From positions 496,001-560,000 of the forward strand of contig NZ_VFMQ01000001.1 of the NCBI RefSeq assembly GCF_006715175.1: DNA of 64,000 nt, read 5' to 3'. The stretch comes from Curtobacterium citreum. GTDB lineage: Bacteria > Actinomycetota > Actinomycetes > Actinomycetales > Microbacteriaceae. Below, piece after piece: positions 1 through 7,690 of the stretch; positions within the stretch are counted from its first letter, which is position 1; every line of letters starts with the position of its first letter. A program made the position numbers and the translations under genes. A model generated the notes under the pieces. That model was not told where the DNA came from and made no database searches. It saw only the letters and a list, made by a program, of their open reading frames with translations.

Positions 1-115
1 TCCCGGACCGCCGGGACCCCCACGGTCCCGGAACACACTGCTGTGACGAGTCGAGTCGCCGGATCGTCACACCCGATCGGAAGTTCTTTCCGCGGCATCG
101 TCCCGCACACGGACA

Positions 116-147
116 GACCGCCCGGGAGCAGGTGCTCCCGGGCGGTC
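116..147 (-). terminator. Rho-independent-type hairpin
   Basis: Perfect 14-bp inverted repeat (GACCGCCCGGGAGC and its complement) around a 4-nt loop. It lies about 60 nt past the stop of the small acidic protein gene on the minus strand, so it probably ends that two-gene unit. The rest of the first 205 nt holds no gene I can support; a short direct repeat of GTCAGTGCCGGTCGTCC lies just before the gene's 3' end. Confidence 0.7.
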
Positions 148-205
148 CGTCGATGTCGTGCGGTCCGACCGTCAGTGCCGGTCGTCCGTCAGTGCCGGTC
201 GTCCG

Positions 206-385
206 TCAGGCGGCGGGGGCGGGACCGTCCGCCGGGGCGGCGTCGTCCGCCGCGGGCAGGTCCTCGTCGATGAGTTCCTCCTGCTCGGGCAGGTCGACCT
301 CGGCTGCGGCTGCCTTCGCCTCGTCGATGGACTCCTGCGACCGGCGGAGGAGGTCGTCGTCTGCTGCTGGTGCGTGATCCGTCAT
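206..385 (-). CDS. Small acidic hypothetical protein (59 aa)
   Basis: I recognise no family. The 59-residue product is highly acidic and Ala/Pro-rich: an N-terminal helix-like stretch (about residues 9-30, LLRRSQESIDEAKAAAAEV) is followed by a Glu/Asp-rich segment and an Ala-Asp-Pro tail, with no signal peptide or membrane segment. It begins 10 nt after the stop of the upstream TIM-barrel gene, so the two are probably co-transcribed. A TAGCGT box that includes the upstream TAG stop sits 7 nt before the ATG and could also give a leaderless transcript. The composition suggests a cytoplasmic, partly disordered protein; function unknown. Confidence 0.6.
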   Translation of the reverse strand: MTDHAPAADDDLLRRSQESIDEAKAAAAEVDLPEQEELIDEDLPAADDAAPADGPAPAA

Positions 386-395
386 GACGGTGACG

Positions 396-1388
396 CTACG
401 CCGGCGCCCCTGTGTCGGCGTCGCGCCGCGGCAGGTGCATCCCGGTCGTCGTGTCGATCGCGGGGCCGACGGCGGGTGCGGACGACGGCTCGAAGTCGAC
501 GGCCGAGGTCGGCGCCGGGGTCGACGGCATCGCCGGAGCCGCCGGTTGCCCGACCGCGTCGGCCGCGTCGAGCACGGCGCGGGTGGCGGCGGCGGCCGTC
601 CGGAGCGCGTCGGCCAGGGGCATCGCCCGGTGTGCGTCCGTCCGGACCTCGACGCCCCAGGGTTCGTCGTGCCCGAGGTCGCGGGTGATCCGGACCAGGC
701 CGGGCAGGTCCCACGCCCCGGCACCGGGCAGGTGCCGTGCGGAACGGGCTTCCTCGGCCAGGGTCAGGCCCGCCGGTGTGTGCAGGAGCCCGTCGCTCAG
801 CTCCACGGCGCCGAGGACCCCCGGGGTGAGCGCCTGCGCGATCGAGGCGAGCGTCGACCCGCCACGGAGCGTGTGCATGGCGTCGAGGAGCACGGCGCCG
901 TTCGGGTGGCCCGCGGCCGTGACGAACCGCGCCGCCCGCTCGAGCGTCGGCAGGTTCGACCACGTTTCCTGCTCGAGCAGGAGCTGCGCGCCGACCTTCT
1001 CGGCCTGTGCGGCGAGGTCCACCCAGTCGTCGACCATGGCGACGGGCGACACGGCTGCGACTCCGCTGTCGGCGCGGGCGACGACCTGCCACGCACCGAG
1101 CGCGGACGCGGCCTCGAGCAGGACGCCCCGGTCGGCCTCGTCGTCGGTCGAGCGCTGCGGCGACGACCACCATCGGACGAGGGGGCCGAGCTGGACCCAG
1201 ACGATCCCCGCCCGGTCGAGCACCCGCCGGAGCGCGGCGAAGCCCGTGGTCGCCCGCACCTCGTGCAGGTCGTCGAGCGACAGGGACAGCCCGGAGAACC
1301 CGGCGTCCCCGACCGCCCGGACCCGTTCGGCGACGGGAGCGTCGCCGGCCCAGGTCCCGGACGTCGCGAGCAGGTCGTGTTCCTGCAC
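396..1388 (-). CDS. Sugar phosphate isomerase/epimerase family protein (TIM barrel)
   Basis: The 330-aa product has features of the xylose-isomerase-like TIM-barrel family (AP-endonuclease-2 fold): an early strand with the motif GFSGLSLSLDDL, a central acidic residue in LLLEQETWSN, and a strand with HPNGAVLLDAMHTL where Asp and His would bind a divalent metal. These enzymes isomerise or epimerise sugars or sugar-like acids; the substrate cannot be told. I chose the GTG start because AGGAGG lies 6 nt upstream; the ATG eight codons earlier has no such site. The last ~50 residues are Pro/Ala-rich and probably disordered. It is the first gene of a probable two-gene unit with the small acidic protein. 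Confidence 0.75.
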   Translation of the reverse strand: MQEHDLLATSGTWAGDAPVAERVRAVGDAGFSGLSLSLDDLHEVRATTGFAALRRVLDRAGIVWVQLGPLVRWWSSPQRSTDDEADRGVLLEAASALGAWQVVARADSGVAAVSPVAMVDDWVDLAAQAEKVGAQLLLEQETWSNLPTLERAARFVTAAGHPNGAVLLDAMHTLRGGSTLASIAQALTPGVLGAVELSDGLLHTPAGLTLAEEARSARHLPGAGAWDLPGLVRITRDLGHDEPWGVEVRTDAHRAMPLADALRTAAAATRAVLDAADAVGQPAAPAMPSTPAPTSAVDFEPSSAPAVGPAIDTTTGMHLPRRDADTGAPA

Positions 1389-1538
1389 GGTGCACCTCCT
1401 GGCTCCGGACACCCGCCGTCGCCCCGTCGCAGTGCTGGTGTCCTGGTGATCCCGGCGCAGCTGGTCCCCGCGCGCCGTGCACCATGTGTACGCCGTCCAC
1501 CTCGACGGGCTCCCAGCGGGCTCGCGCCGGGCGGCGGC

Positions 1539-2222
1539 TCAGACGATGCGCGTCGTGACCGAGCCGACCCCGGCGATCCTGCCCTCGAGCCGCTCACCGC
1601 GCGCCAGGGGTCCGACGCCGTCCGGGGTCCCGGTCATCAGGAGATCGCCCGGCGCGAGGGCGACGAAGCGCGAGAGTTCGGCGATCGTCTCGGCGACCGA
1701 CCAGATCTGGTCGGCGAGGTCCCCGGACTGCCGCAGCTCGCCGTCGATGTGCAGCGTGACCGCTCCCGTCGTCGGGTCGACGTCCGCCGCGGGGACGAGC
1801 CGGCCGATCGGTGCCGAGGCGTCGAACCCCTTCGCGAGGTCCCACGGCCGACCGAGCCGCTTGGCCTCGGCCTGCAGGTCCCGCCGGGTGAGGTCCAGCC
1901 CGACCGCGTACCCCCAGACGAGCTCGAGCGCCCGGTCGGCCGGCACCTCGCTGCCACCCGCTCCGAGGGCGACGACGAGTTCGACCTCGTGCTCGAGCCG
2001 GTCAGTCTGCGGCGGGTACGGGGTGTCCCCGTCGTCCGTCACCAGGGCGCTCGCGGGCTTGGTGAAGAAGAACGGCGGCTCGCGGTCCGGGTCGTGGCCC
2101 ATCTCACGGGCGTGCGCGGCGTAGTTCCGCCCGACGCAGTACACGCGGCGGACCGGGAAGCGGCCGCCGGTCGAGGTCGGCAGCGTCGGCTGCTCGGGCG
2201 GGTCGATGACGAGGTCGGACAC
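1539..2222 (-). CDS. Fumarylacetoacetate hydrolase family protein
   Basis: The 227-aa product carries the FAH-family signature [16 protein letters not shown] (residues about 27-42), then [13 protein letters not shown] and the C-terminal [15 protein letters not shown] loop. The length and opening resemble the short acylpyruvase/fumarylpyruvate hydrolase subgroup, which hydrolyses C-C bonds of acylpyruvates with Mg2+ in the cytoplasm. The exact substrate (fumarylpyruvate, acetylpyruvate, oxaloacetate tautomer) is not resolved, and no other aromatic-degradation gene lies near. The GTG start gives a protein of typical length; an upstream in-frame ATG would add 59 low-complexity residues and run into the divergent gene's promoter. 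Confidence 0.85.
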   Translation of the reverse strand: MSDLVIDPPEQPTLPTSTGGRFPVRRVYCVGRNYAAHAREMGHDPDREPPFFFTKPASALVTDDGDTPYPPQTDRLEHEVELVVALGAGGSEVPADRALELVWGYAVGLDLTRRDLQAEAKRLGRPWDLAKGFDASAPIGRLVPAADVDPTTGAVTLHIDGELRQSGDLADQIWSVAETIAELSRFVALAPGDLLMTGTPDGVGPLARGERLEGRIAGVGSVTTRIV

Positions 2223-2336
2223 CCGCCCACCCTGCCACGTGGGCGGCCAGGACGGGGGCCCGTCGCCGACGGGTGGGCTGACGCGGCGGGTCGGGGTCCT
2301 CCGAACAGCGGACTGAGCGGCCGTCGCGGTCGGTGC

Positions 2337-2342
2337 TAGCGT
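2337..2342 (+). promoter_or_regulatory. Putative -10 box (TAGCGT)
   Basis: TAGCGT fits the actinobacterial TANNNT -10 consensus. The expected transcription start is near 2349, giving a leader of about 70 nt before the secreted-protein ATG. A GTG sits exactly 6 nt after the box, but the ATG with an SD sequence further down fits the signal peptide better. Confidence 0.4.
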
Positions 2343-2417
2343 CCGGACGTGGCCACAGGGGACCACGCCCGGTCGGCCGGGCTCGGTCGATCGCGACATC
2401 TGATGAGGGGATCCACG

Positions 2418-2789
2418 ATGAACGTTCCTGCACGACGGTCAGCGCAGCGGGTGGGGCGGGCGAGGCGACTCGGCGCCCTGCTCCTGATGGCGACGACCGT
2501 GGTGGCGACGACCACGGTGATCGGCGGGCCCGCGCAGGCTGATCCGTACGGTTCGCCGCTCACCTTCGGCTGTGGCAGCAAGACAGCCCAGATCAACTGG
2601 AAGAGCACCGGCACCGTGCGGCTCTTCGGCGGTCCGGACCGAGAGACGGCCGGCAACAACCTGCTCCGGGAGGTCACGAAGAGCGGCTCGTACAGCTACA
2701 ACTCCGGGTACCGCACGTTCACGTTCCAGTTCGGTGCGACGAACGGCCACATCACGAGCATCAAGGAAGTCTGCGTGTCGCAGTCGTAG
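2418..2789 (+). CDS. Small secreted hypothetical protein
   Basis: The 123-aa product begins with a basic n-region ([12 protein letters not shown]) and a hydrophobic core (about residues 17-37) ending at an AQA-type signal peptidase I site, so it is probably exported. The mature part (~80 aa) has two Cys, near FGCGSK and KEVCVS, that could form a disulfide, and Tyr/Thr-rich strands ([16 protein letters not shown]) suggesting a small beta domain. I do not recognise the family. The start was chosen for the GAGGGG site 7 nt upstream. It is a single gene, divergent from the FAH-family gene and followed by a GC-rich hairpin. Confidence 0.7.
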   Translation: MNVPARRSAQRVGRARRLGALLLMATTVVATTTVIGGPAQADPYGSPLTFGCGSKTAQINWKSTGTVRLFGGPDRETAGNNLLREVTKSGSYSYNSGYRTFTFQFGATNGHITSIKEVCVSQS

Positions 2790-2800
2790 AGCGGCACCGC

Positions 2801-2846
2801 CTCCGGTCCCGGCCCGGCGTTCCTGACGCGCGGGCCGGGCCGGAGA
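2801..2846. terminator. GC-rich hairpin between convergent genes
   Basis: An inverted repeat built on CCGGCCCG and CGGGCCGG, with small bulges, lies between the secreted protein gene (plus) and the small hypothetical gene (minus). It is placed to serve both as a bidirectional terminator. Confidence 0.5.
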
Positions 2847-2884
2847 CCACCTCGGCAGCTGCGTCTGCAGGCGGGCGGACGCGA

Positions 2885-3100
2885 TCATCCCTCGCCGACG
2901 CTCGCCTCCCACCGCAGCCGGCGTGCCCGTGCGCGTTCCTCGCGCTCGCGCCACTCCCGACGGGCAGCCGCCAGCCGCTCCGGGCCGCCCTCGGCGCGCA
3001 GGAGCGGGCCGTAGTGCGGATCGGCGAGTAGCGAGGGGTAGTTCCGTTCCATGCGGTCGAGCCGCCGCTTGAACTCTCGGTCGTCGATGTCAGAGATCAT
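2885..3100 (-). CDS. Hypothetical protein, charged (71 aa)
   Basis: The product starts MISDIDDREFKRRLDRMERN and ends in a long charged helix rich in Arg/Glu (about residues 41-67), with no membrane segment or known catalytic motif. The family is unknown to me. Its ATG overlaps the end of the reconstructed upstream gene (ATGATCTCTGA), as in a translationally coupled pair, which supports this start. In the unshifted upstream frame the two would read through as one ~180-aa protein, but the joining segment has codon use unlike either flank. Confidence 0.55.
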   Translation of the reverse strand: MISDIDDREFKRRLDRMERNYPSLLADPHYGPLLRAEGGPERLAAARREWREREERARARRLRWEASVGEG

Positions 3101-3427
3101 CGTCCTGCTCCTCTTCGTCCGGCTGCCGGTGTGCGGCCGGTTCGTCGAGGCGCGCGAGCGCCTCTTCAACCCACTTGTCGTCGTGGTGACCCAGGACCGG
3201 GTCATCAGCGCCTGGGCCATCAGTGCCGCGCGTTCGCGCTCCGTGACGTCTGCGGAGAGCGCCCGGTCGGCGACCCACGACCAACGCTGCCACCACAGGT
3301 CCCGATGCACCGAGAACTCTGCATTTCGCCGGGTCCGCCGCCCCTCGACCACCGTCACGACGATGCCGATCGCCGCGATCACGGCGCCGGTCAGCGCCCC
3401 GACCAGTCCTGACACCCCGATGCCCAT
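3090..3427 (-). pseudogene. Hypothetical membrane-anchored protein with apparent frameshift
   Basis: The start (ATG behind GGTGGGG) encodes one membrane segment, about residues 4-28 (VSGLVGALTGAVIAAIGIVV), then a basic linker and an amphipathic helix ending ...RERAALMAQALM. Here the good coding signal jumps to another frame that gives DPVLGHHDDKWVEEALARLD and an acidic tail ending EEEQDDDL, then TGA overlapping the next gene. One base must be gained or lost near 3200 to join the two halves (~112 aa). This is either a real frameshift mutation, a sequencing error or, less likely, programmed slippage. The product would be a small single-pass membrane protein of unknown role. Confidence 0.5.
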
Positions 3428-3444
3428 GGCCCCACCCTGACGAC

Positions 3445-3500
3445 ACAGGACCGGCCACGCGTCGGGCGTGACCGGTCCTGTGGAGGCGAGTCGTGCCTCC
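3445..3500 (-). terminator. Terminator downstream of phosphoketolase gene
   Basis: Two adjacent hairpins. The first has a 10-bp outer stem (ACAGGACCGG and complement) continued by an inner CACGC/GCGTG stem. The second has the 7-bp stem TGGAGGC/GCCTCCA, and carries a variant of the dispersed CTGGAGGCACG motif described in the findings. Both lie right after the xfp stop on the minus strand. Confidence 0.65.
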
Positions 3501-3528
3501 AGGCCGTGTGGAGGACGACGGACGTGCG

Positions 3529-6000
3529 TCAGGCGCCGGGGGCGGCCCCCTCGGACTCGCCCGCACCCGGGTCGCCGCCGGTGCCGCCGTCGGTCGGCTC
3601 GTCCTGCGGCCACCCCGCGAACTGCCACCCGGCGACCGACGGGTGGTCCTCACCGCGGGAGTACGCGAACGCGCGGGCGGCGTCACGGGCCTCCGAGAGG
3701 GTCGTGAGCAGGTCCGCGTGCGCCGTCGCGTCCACCCGGCTGAGCGCGTCGTGCGCCAGCGCGAAGCGGTCCATGTCGTTGCGGATGAGCATGTCGAACG
3801 GCGAGGTCGTCGTGCCCTGCTCGAGGAACCCGTGCACGTGCAGGTCGTCGTGCCCGTGCCGACGGTACGTCAGCTGGTGCACGAGCGACGGGTACCCGTG
3901 GAAGGCGAACACCACCGGCGTCCCCGGCAGGAAGACCTCGTCGTAGCGTTCGTCGCTGACGGGGTGCTCGTGCTTCCGCGGGTCACCGAGGGACAGCAGG
4001 TCCACGACGTTGACGAAGCGGACCCCGACCTCCGGCGCGTGGTGGCGGATGATGTCGGCGGCCGCGACCGCCTCGACCGTCGGGACGTCCCCGGCGCTCG
4101 CGATCACGACGTCGGTGCGACCGACGGTCTGCTCGGTCCCGGCCCAGTCCCACACGCCGAGCCCGGCCGCGGCGTGCGCGGTCGCGTCCTCGAGCGACAG
4201 GAAGACCGGCTCCGGGTGCTTGCCGGCCACGATGACCTCGATGCGGTCCGTCGTCTCGAAGGCGTGCGCGGCGACGGCGAGCAGGGTGTTCGCGTCCGCC
4301 GGCAGCTTGATCCGGACGAGGTCCTGCTGCTTGGACGCGACGACGTCGAGGAACCCGGGGTCCTGGTGTGAGAAGCCGTTGTGGTCCTGGCGCCAGACGT
4401 GCGACGACAGCAGGATCGACAGGTTCGACACCGGTGCGCGCCAGTCGATGTCGGTCGACGACTCGAGCCACTTGGCGTACTGGCCGACCATCGAGTCGAT
4501 GATGTGGGCGAAGGCCTCGTAGGTGTTGAGCAGACCGTGCCGCCCGGTCAGGACGTAGCCCTCGAGCAGCCCCTCGAGCAGGTGCTCGGAGAGGACCTCG
4601 ATGACGCGGCCGCGGGCGCCGAGGTGTTCGTCGCCGGGACCGCGGCGCGCACGCCAAACCCGGCTCGTCACGTCGAAGACCGCGTCGAGCTTGTTCGAGA
4701 TCGTCTCGTCCGGGCCGAACAGCCGGAACGTCGAACCGTTCCGCGACGTCAGCTCGGCGAGCCACGGACCCAGCGTCGCCGTGGCGCTGGCGTCCTCGCC
4801 GACCGGCACCGCGTACGGCTCGAGCGGCGGCCGGTCGAGGGCCGTGCGGACGAGTCCGCCGTTGGCGTGCGGCGTCGCGCTCATCCGGCGGTCGCCCTCG
4901 GGACGGATCGTCGTGAGGATGCCGATCGGACGACCGTCCGCGTCGAAGAGCTCGTCCGGGCGGTAGGAGCGCATCCACTCCTCGAGCTGCTCACGGTGTC
5001 CGGCGTCCTCGCGGACCGCGGGCAGCGGCACCTGGTGCGCACGGAAGGTGCCCTCGACGCGCTCGCCGTCGACCTCCTGCGGGCCGGTCCAGCCCTTCGG
5101 CGTGCGGAGCACGATCATCGGCCAGCGCGGGCGGAGGTCCGCGGCACCGGCCGGCTGCCCGGCCGCCGCGCGCTCGGCCTGGGCCCGTGCGGCGGCCTGG
5201 ACGTCGTCGATGGCGGCGAGGGCCCGGCGGAGTGCGCCGTCGAACAGGGCGTGCACGGCGTAGGGGTCGTCGCCGACCCGGGCGGAGTCGACGACGATCG
5301 GGTCGTACCCGAGTCCGCGGAAGTACGCGGTGAGGTCCTCGTCCGGGATGCGGGCGAGCACCGTCGGGTTCGCGATCTTCCACCCGTTCAGGTTGAGGAT
5401 CGGCAGGACCGCGCCGTCGGACACCGGGTCGAGGAACGTGTGGGCCTGCCAGGAGCCGGAGAGCGGGCCGGTCTCGGCCTCGCCGTCGCCGACCACGCAC
5501 GCGACGACGAGGTCCGGGTTGTCGAGCGCCGCGCCGTACGCGTGGGCGAGGGAGTAGCCGAGCTCACCGCCCTCGTTGATCGAGCCCGGCGTCTCCGGGG
5601 CCGCGTGCGAGGGGATCCCGCCGGGGAACGAGAACTGCCGGAAGAACCTCCGCAGGCCGTCGGGATCCGGGGTGATGTCGGGGTACAACTCGCCCCAGGT
5701 CCCCTCGAGCCAGGCGTTCGCGTTCATCGCCGGTCCGCCGTGCCCGGGGCCGCAGACGTAGAGCACGTCGCGGTCGGTCTCGGTGATGAGCGCGTTCAGG
5801 TGCGCGTACACGAGGTTCAGTGCGGGGGAGGTGCCCCAGTGCCCGAGGAGCCGGGGCTTGACGTCGTCCGGGTCGATCGGGCGCGTCAGCAGTGGGTTGT
5901 CGAGCAGGTAGATCTGTCCGACCGTGAGGTAGTTCGCGGCGCGCCACCAGGCGTCGATCGCCCGGATCCGGTCCGTGGTCGCGATGTGTGCGGGGGCCAT
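3529..6000 (-). CDS. xfp: Xylulose-5-phosphate/fructose-6-phosphate phosphoketolase
   Basis: This thiamine-diphosphate enzyme splits xylulose 5-P (and usually fructose 6-P) with phosphate into acetyl-P plus glyceraldehyde 3-P or erythrose 4-P, giving a route from pentoses to acetyl units. The 823-aa length matches the family. Visible marks are the N-terminal AIDAWWRAANYLTVGQIYL, the LGHWGTSPALNLVYAHLN block, the TPP-binding VVGDGEAETGPL with a following NGWKIANPT, and the C-terminal VNVVDLLSL. The Pro/Gly/Glu-rich last ~25 residues are extra. Transcription is probably leaderless: a TAGCGT box ends 6 nt before the ATG. No acetate kinase or phosphotransacetylase gene lies nearby. Confidence 0.95.
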   Translation of the reverse strand: MAPAHIATTDRIRAIDAWWRAANYLTVGQIYLLDNPLLTRPIDPDDVKPRLLGHWGTSPALNLVYAHLNALITETDRDVLYVCGPGHGGPAMNANAWLEGTWGELYPDITPDPDGLRRFFRQFSFPGGIPSHAAPETPGSINEGGELGYSLAHAYGAALDNPDLVVACVVGDGEAETGPLSGSWQAHTFLDPVSDGAVLPILNLNGWKIANPTVLARIPDEDLTAYFRGLGYDPIVVDSARVGDDPYAVHALFDGALRRALAAIDDVQAAARAQAERAAAGQPAGAADLRPRWPMIVLRTPKGWTGPQEVDGERVEGTFRAHQVPLPAVREDAGHREQLEEWMRSYRPDELFDADGRPIGILTTIRPEGDRRMSATPHANGGLVRTALDRPPLEPYAVPVGEDASATATLGPWLAELTSRNGSTFRLFGPDETISNKLDAVFDVTSRVWRARRGPGDEHLGARGRVIEVLSEHLLEGLLEGYVLTGRHGLLNTYEAFAHIIDSMVGQYAKWLESSTDIDWRAPVSNLSILLSSHVWRQDHNGFSHQDPGFLDVVASKQQDLVRIKLPADANTLLAVAAHAFETTDRIEVIVAGKHPEPVFLSLEDATAHAAAGLGVWDWAGTEQTVGRTDVVIASAGDVPTVEAVAAADIIRHHAPEVGVRFVNVVDLLSLGDPRKHEHPVSDERYDEVFLPGTPVVFAFHGYPSLVHQLTYRRHGHDDLHVHGFLEQGTTTSPFDMLIRNDMDRFALAHDALSRVDATAHADLLTTLSEARDAARAFAYSRGEDHPSVAGWQFAGWPQDEPTDGGTGGDPGAGESEGAAPGA

Positions 6001-6006
6001 GCCCCC

Positions 6007-6012
6007 ACGCTA
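6007..6012 (-). promoter_or_regulatory. -10 box of leaderless xfp promoter
   Basis: On the minus strand the sequence reads TAGCGT, then six bases, then the xfp ATG. That is the spacing expected when transcription starts at or just before the start codon. I see no convincing -35. Confidence 0.5.
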
Positions 6013-6210
6013 CGGAACGGGGGACAGGAACCGCCCAGGAAATCGGTCCAATCCGTTCGGTGGGGGGTGTCGAACCACCAGTACAACCCGGGATTCACCC
6101 GGAGCGCTCACCAGCCGCACCTAGCTGGTTCTCCACCCCTGTCCGGGGTGTGTTCGGCGCGCACACTGCGAAAATCGCGCGCCGAGCGCGACCACGAAAG
6201 GAACGAACTC

Positions 6211-6888
6211 ATGCGCAAGAGCCTGAAGACCTCGATCACCCTCGCCACCACGGGCGCCCTGGTGCTCGGTGGCGCCGCGTTCGGTGTGTCCGCCGCGCAG
6301 GCCGACGGCACCGTCCACACCGTCTCCTCGTCCTCGTCGAAGATCCCCGGCCCGGTCGCGTCGGTGCCGGAGGTCAAGGGCGGCAACACCGCCGTCGCGC
6401 TGGACAAGGGCTTCACCGACGCGCTGACCTCGCTGGGCCTGACCCCGGGTGTGTCGGGCAACGCGAAGCTGGAGAACGGGTCGGTGTCGTTCCCGATCAC
6501 GGCCGGTTCGGTGACGTACTGGTCGCCGGACGGCAACTACCGCCCGTACGTGCAGGGGCTGCTGAACCACGACGACTCGGGCCTGACGCTCAAGGCCGGC
6601 GACACGACGGTGACGCTGGAGAACTTCGTGGTGAACCCGGGTTCGTCCAAGCTCTACGGCGACGTGCTGGTCAACGGCCAGGTCGCCGCGTCCAACGCGT
6701 ACCTGTTCTCGCTGCACGGTGGCACGCTCAAGCCGCTGCAGCTCGAGGGTGACAACGCGATCCTGACCGGCACCACGGTCCACGTCTCCGACGACGCCGC
6801 GAAGCTGCTCAACAGCACCTTCAAGACCGACGCCGTCAAGGGCGGTCTCCTCGTCGGGACCGCAACCATCACCGCACAGATCAAGTAA
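6211..6888 (+). CDS. Secreted protein, possibly HtaA-like
   Basis: The 225-aa product starts with a clear signal peptide (MRKSLKTSITLATTGALVLG...) with a probable cleavage after VSAAQA near residue 30. The mature protein is beta-rich, Gly/Thr/Val-heavy and cysteine-free: a Ser/Pro-rich linker, then one domain with GSVSFPITAGSVTYW, TVTLENFVVNPGSSKLYGDV and a C-terminal GLLVGTATITAQIK. The 'L-N-P-x-L-DV' pattern loosely resembles HtaA-type heme-binding domains, but the match is weak and I cannot confirm it. No LPXTG or membrane anchor is present. The ATG has an AAAGGA site 8-10 nt upstream. It stands alone, with a strong terminator right after it. Confidence 0.7.
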   Translation: MRKSLKTSITLATTGALVLGGAAFGVSAAQADGTVHTVSSSSSKIPGPVASVPEVKGGNTAVALDKGFTDALTSLGLTPGVSGNAKLENGSVSFPITAGSVTYWSPDGNYRPYVQGLLNHDDSGLTLKAGDTTVTLENFVVNPGSSKLYGDVLVNGQVAASNAYLFSLHGGTLKPLQLEGDNAILTGTTVHVSDDAAKLLNSTFKTDAVKGGLLVGTATITAQIK

Positions 6889-6899
6889 CACCCCCGCAC

Positions 6900-6947
6900 C
6901 ACACGAACGACGGCCGGCCCCGGAAGGGACCGGCCGTCGTTCGTGTG
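6900..6947 (+). terminator. Strong terminator after secreted protein gene
   Basis: Perfect 18-bp stem (arms 6900-6917 and 6930-6947, core ACGAACGACGGCCGG) with a 12-nt loop, starting 11 nt after the stop codon. Confidence 0.85.
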
Positions 6948-7013
6948 TGCAGGACCGGGAGGCGGGTGGCGGCCCGGTCGTGCCGGGCCGGTGGCGCGCT
7001 CGGTCGCGCGTGC

Positions 7014-7610
7014 TCAGTCGCGGCGGCGCCACCACCGGCGCGGTCGCGCCGCCCGCTCGGCCGCCTCCGCCACCTCGGCCGCCGCAGCCAGCCGGTCGCG
7101 TCGCCGGGCGGCCCAGGCCTCGACCTCGGCGTCGACGTCCCGCATCGGGGTCACCACCGGCGGGCCGCCGAGCAGCTGCCGTCTGGCCTCCTTCACCCGG
7201 GCGTTGAAGTCCACGAGCACCGCGCGGACGTCGTCCTCGGTCGCGAGGGCATCGAGGTGCCCGTCGAGCTCGGCGTCCTCGGTGCGCAGGGCGAAGGCGG
7301 GCGGGGCGATGCCGCGGATGTCCTCGCGCTCGATCTTCGCCTTGATCCACCAGTCCGGGTCGTGCCGGCCGTCGTTCCCGGGCAGCGGCTTGCCGTGGTA
7401 CGGGTTGCCGTCGAAGACCCCGCGGCGCTCCGCCTGCTCGACGAGCATGCGCGCGTGCTGTCCGACGTCCTGCGCACGCAGCAGTCGGCGTTCCTCGCGG
7501 ACCTCGTCCGGGTCCAGCGAGCCTCGCTCCACCTCGCTGTCGACGAGCTGCTGGTACCGGTACCGCGCGGCTCGTCGCAGCCGGTCCATCCGGGCATCGA
7601 CGTCGTTCAT
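7014..7610 (-). CDS. DUF1992 domain protein (DnaJ-homologue-subfamily-C-28-like)
   Basis: The 198-aa product carries the DUF1992 core, here RRGVFDGNPYHGKPLPG followed by DPDWWIKAKIERE (about residues 60-95); this family normally has GxFxNLPGxGKPL. N- and C-terminal parts are charged helices, ending in WWRRRD, with no signal peptide. The biochemical function of DUF1992 is not established. I used the second ATG (GGGACG upstream) rather than one six codons earlier that has no ribosome site. Confidence 0.7.
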   Translation of the reverse strand: MNDVDARMDRLRRAARYRYQQLVDSEVERGSLDPDEVREERRLLRAQDVGQHARMLVEQAERRGVFDGNPYHGKPLPGNDGRHDPDWWIKAKIEREDIRGIAPPAFALRTEDAELDGHLDALATEDDVRAVLVDFNARVKEARRQLLGGPPVVTPMRDVDAEVEAWAARRRDRLAAAAEVAEAAERAARPRRWWRRRD

Positions 7611-7657
7611 GGTCGTCCCATGATGCAACGCACGGGCGACAGCGCACCCAGAAGTCC

Positions 7658-7690
7658 GCTCAGGAGGCGGCTCAGGAGGCGGCTCAGGAC
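7658..7690. repeat. 12-bp tandem repeat (2.75 copies)
   Basis: The unit GCTCAGGAGGCG occurs twice in tandem, followed by GCTCAGGAC. It overlaps the stop codon of the GH15 gene; on that strand each copy supplies a TGA, so slippage would not extend the protein. Confidence 0.7.

Noticed and set aside
384..2339. 651-codon plus-strand open frame
   Set aside because: Antisense to the isomerase-like and FAH-family genes, Arg/Gly/Pro-rich without any motif; a shadow frame.
4381..6888. Very long open frame on the plus strand across the phosphoketolase gene and into the secreted-protein gene
   Set aside because: It is antisense to the clear xfp gene until the real downstream start; high-GC genes leave the opposite frame open. 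Only the part from 6211 is a gene.
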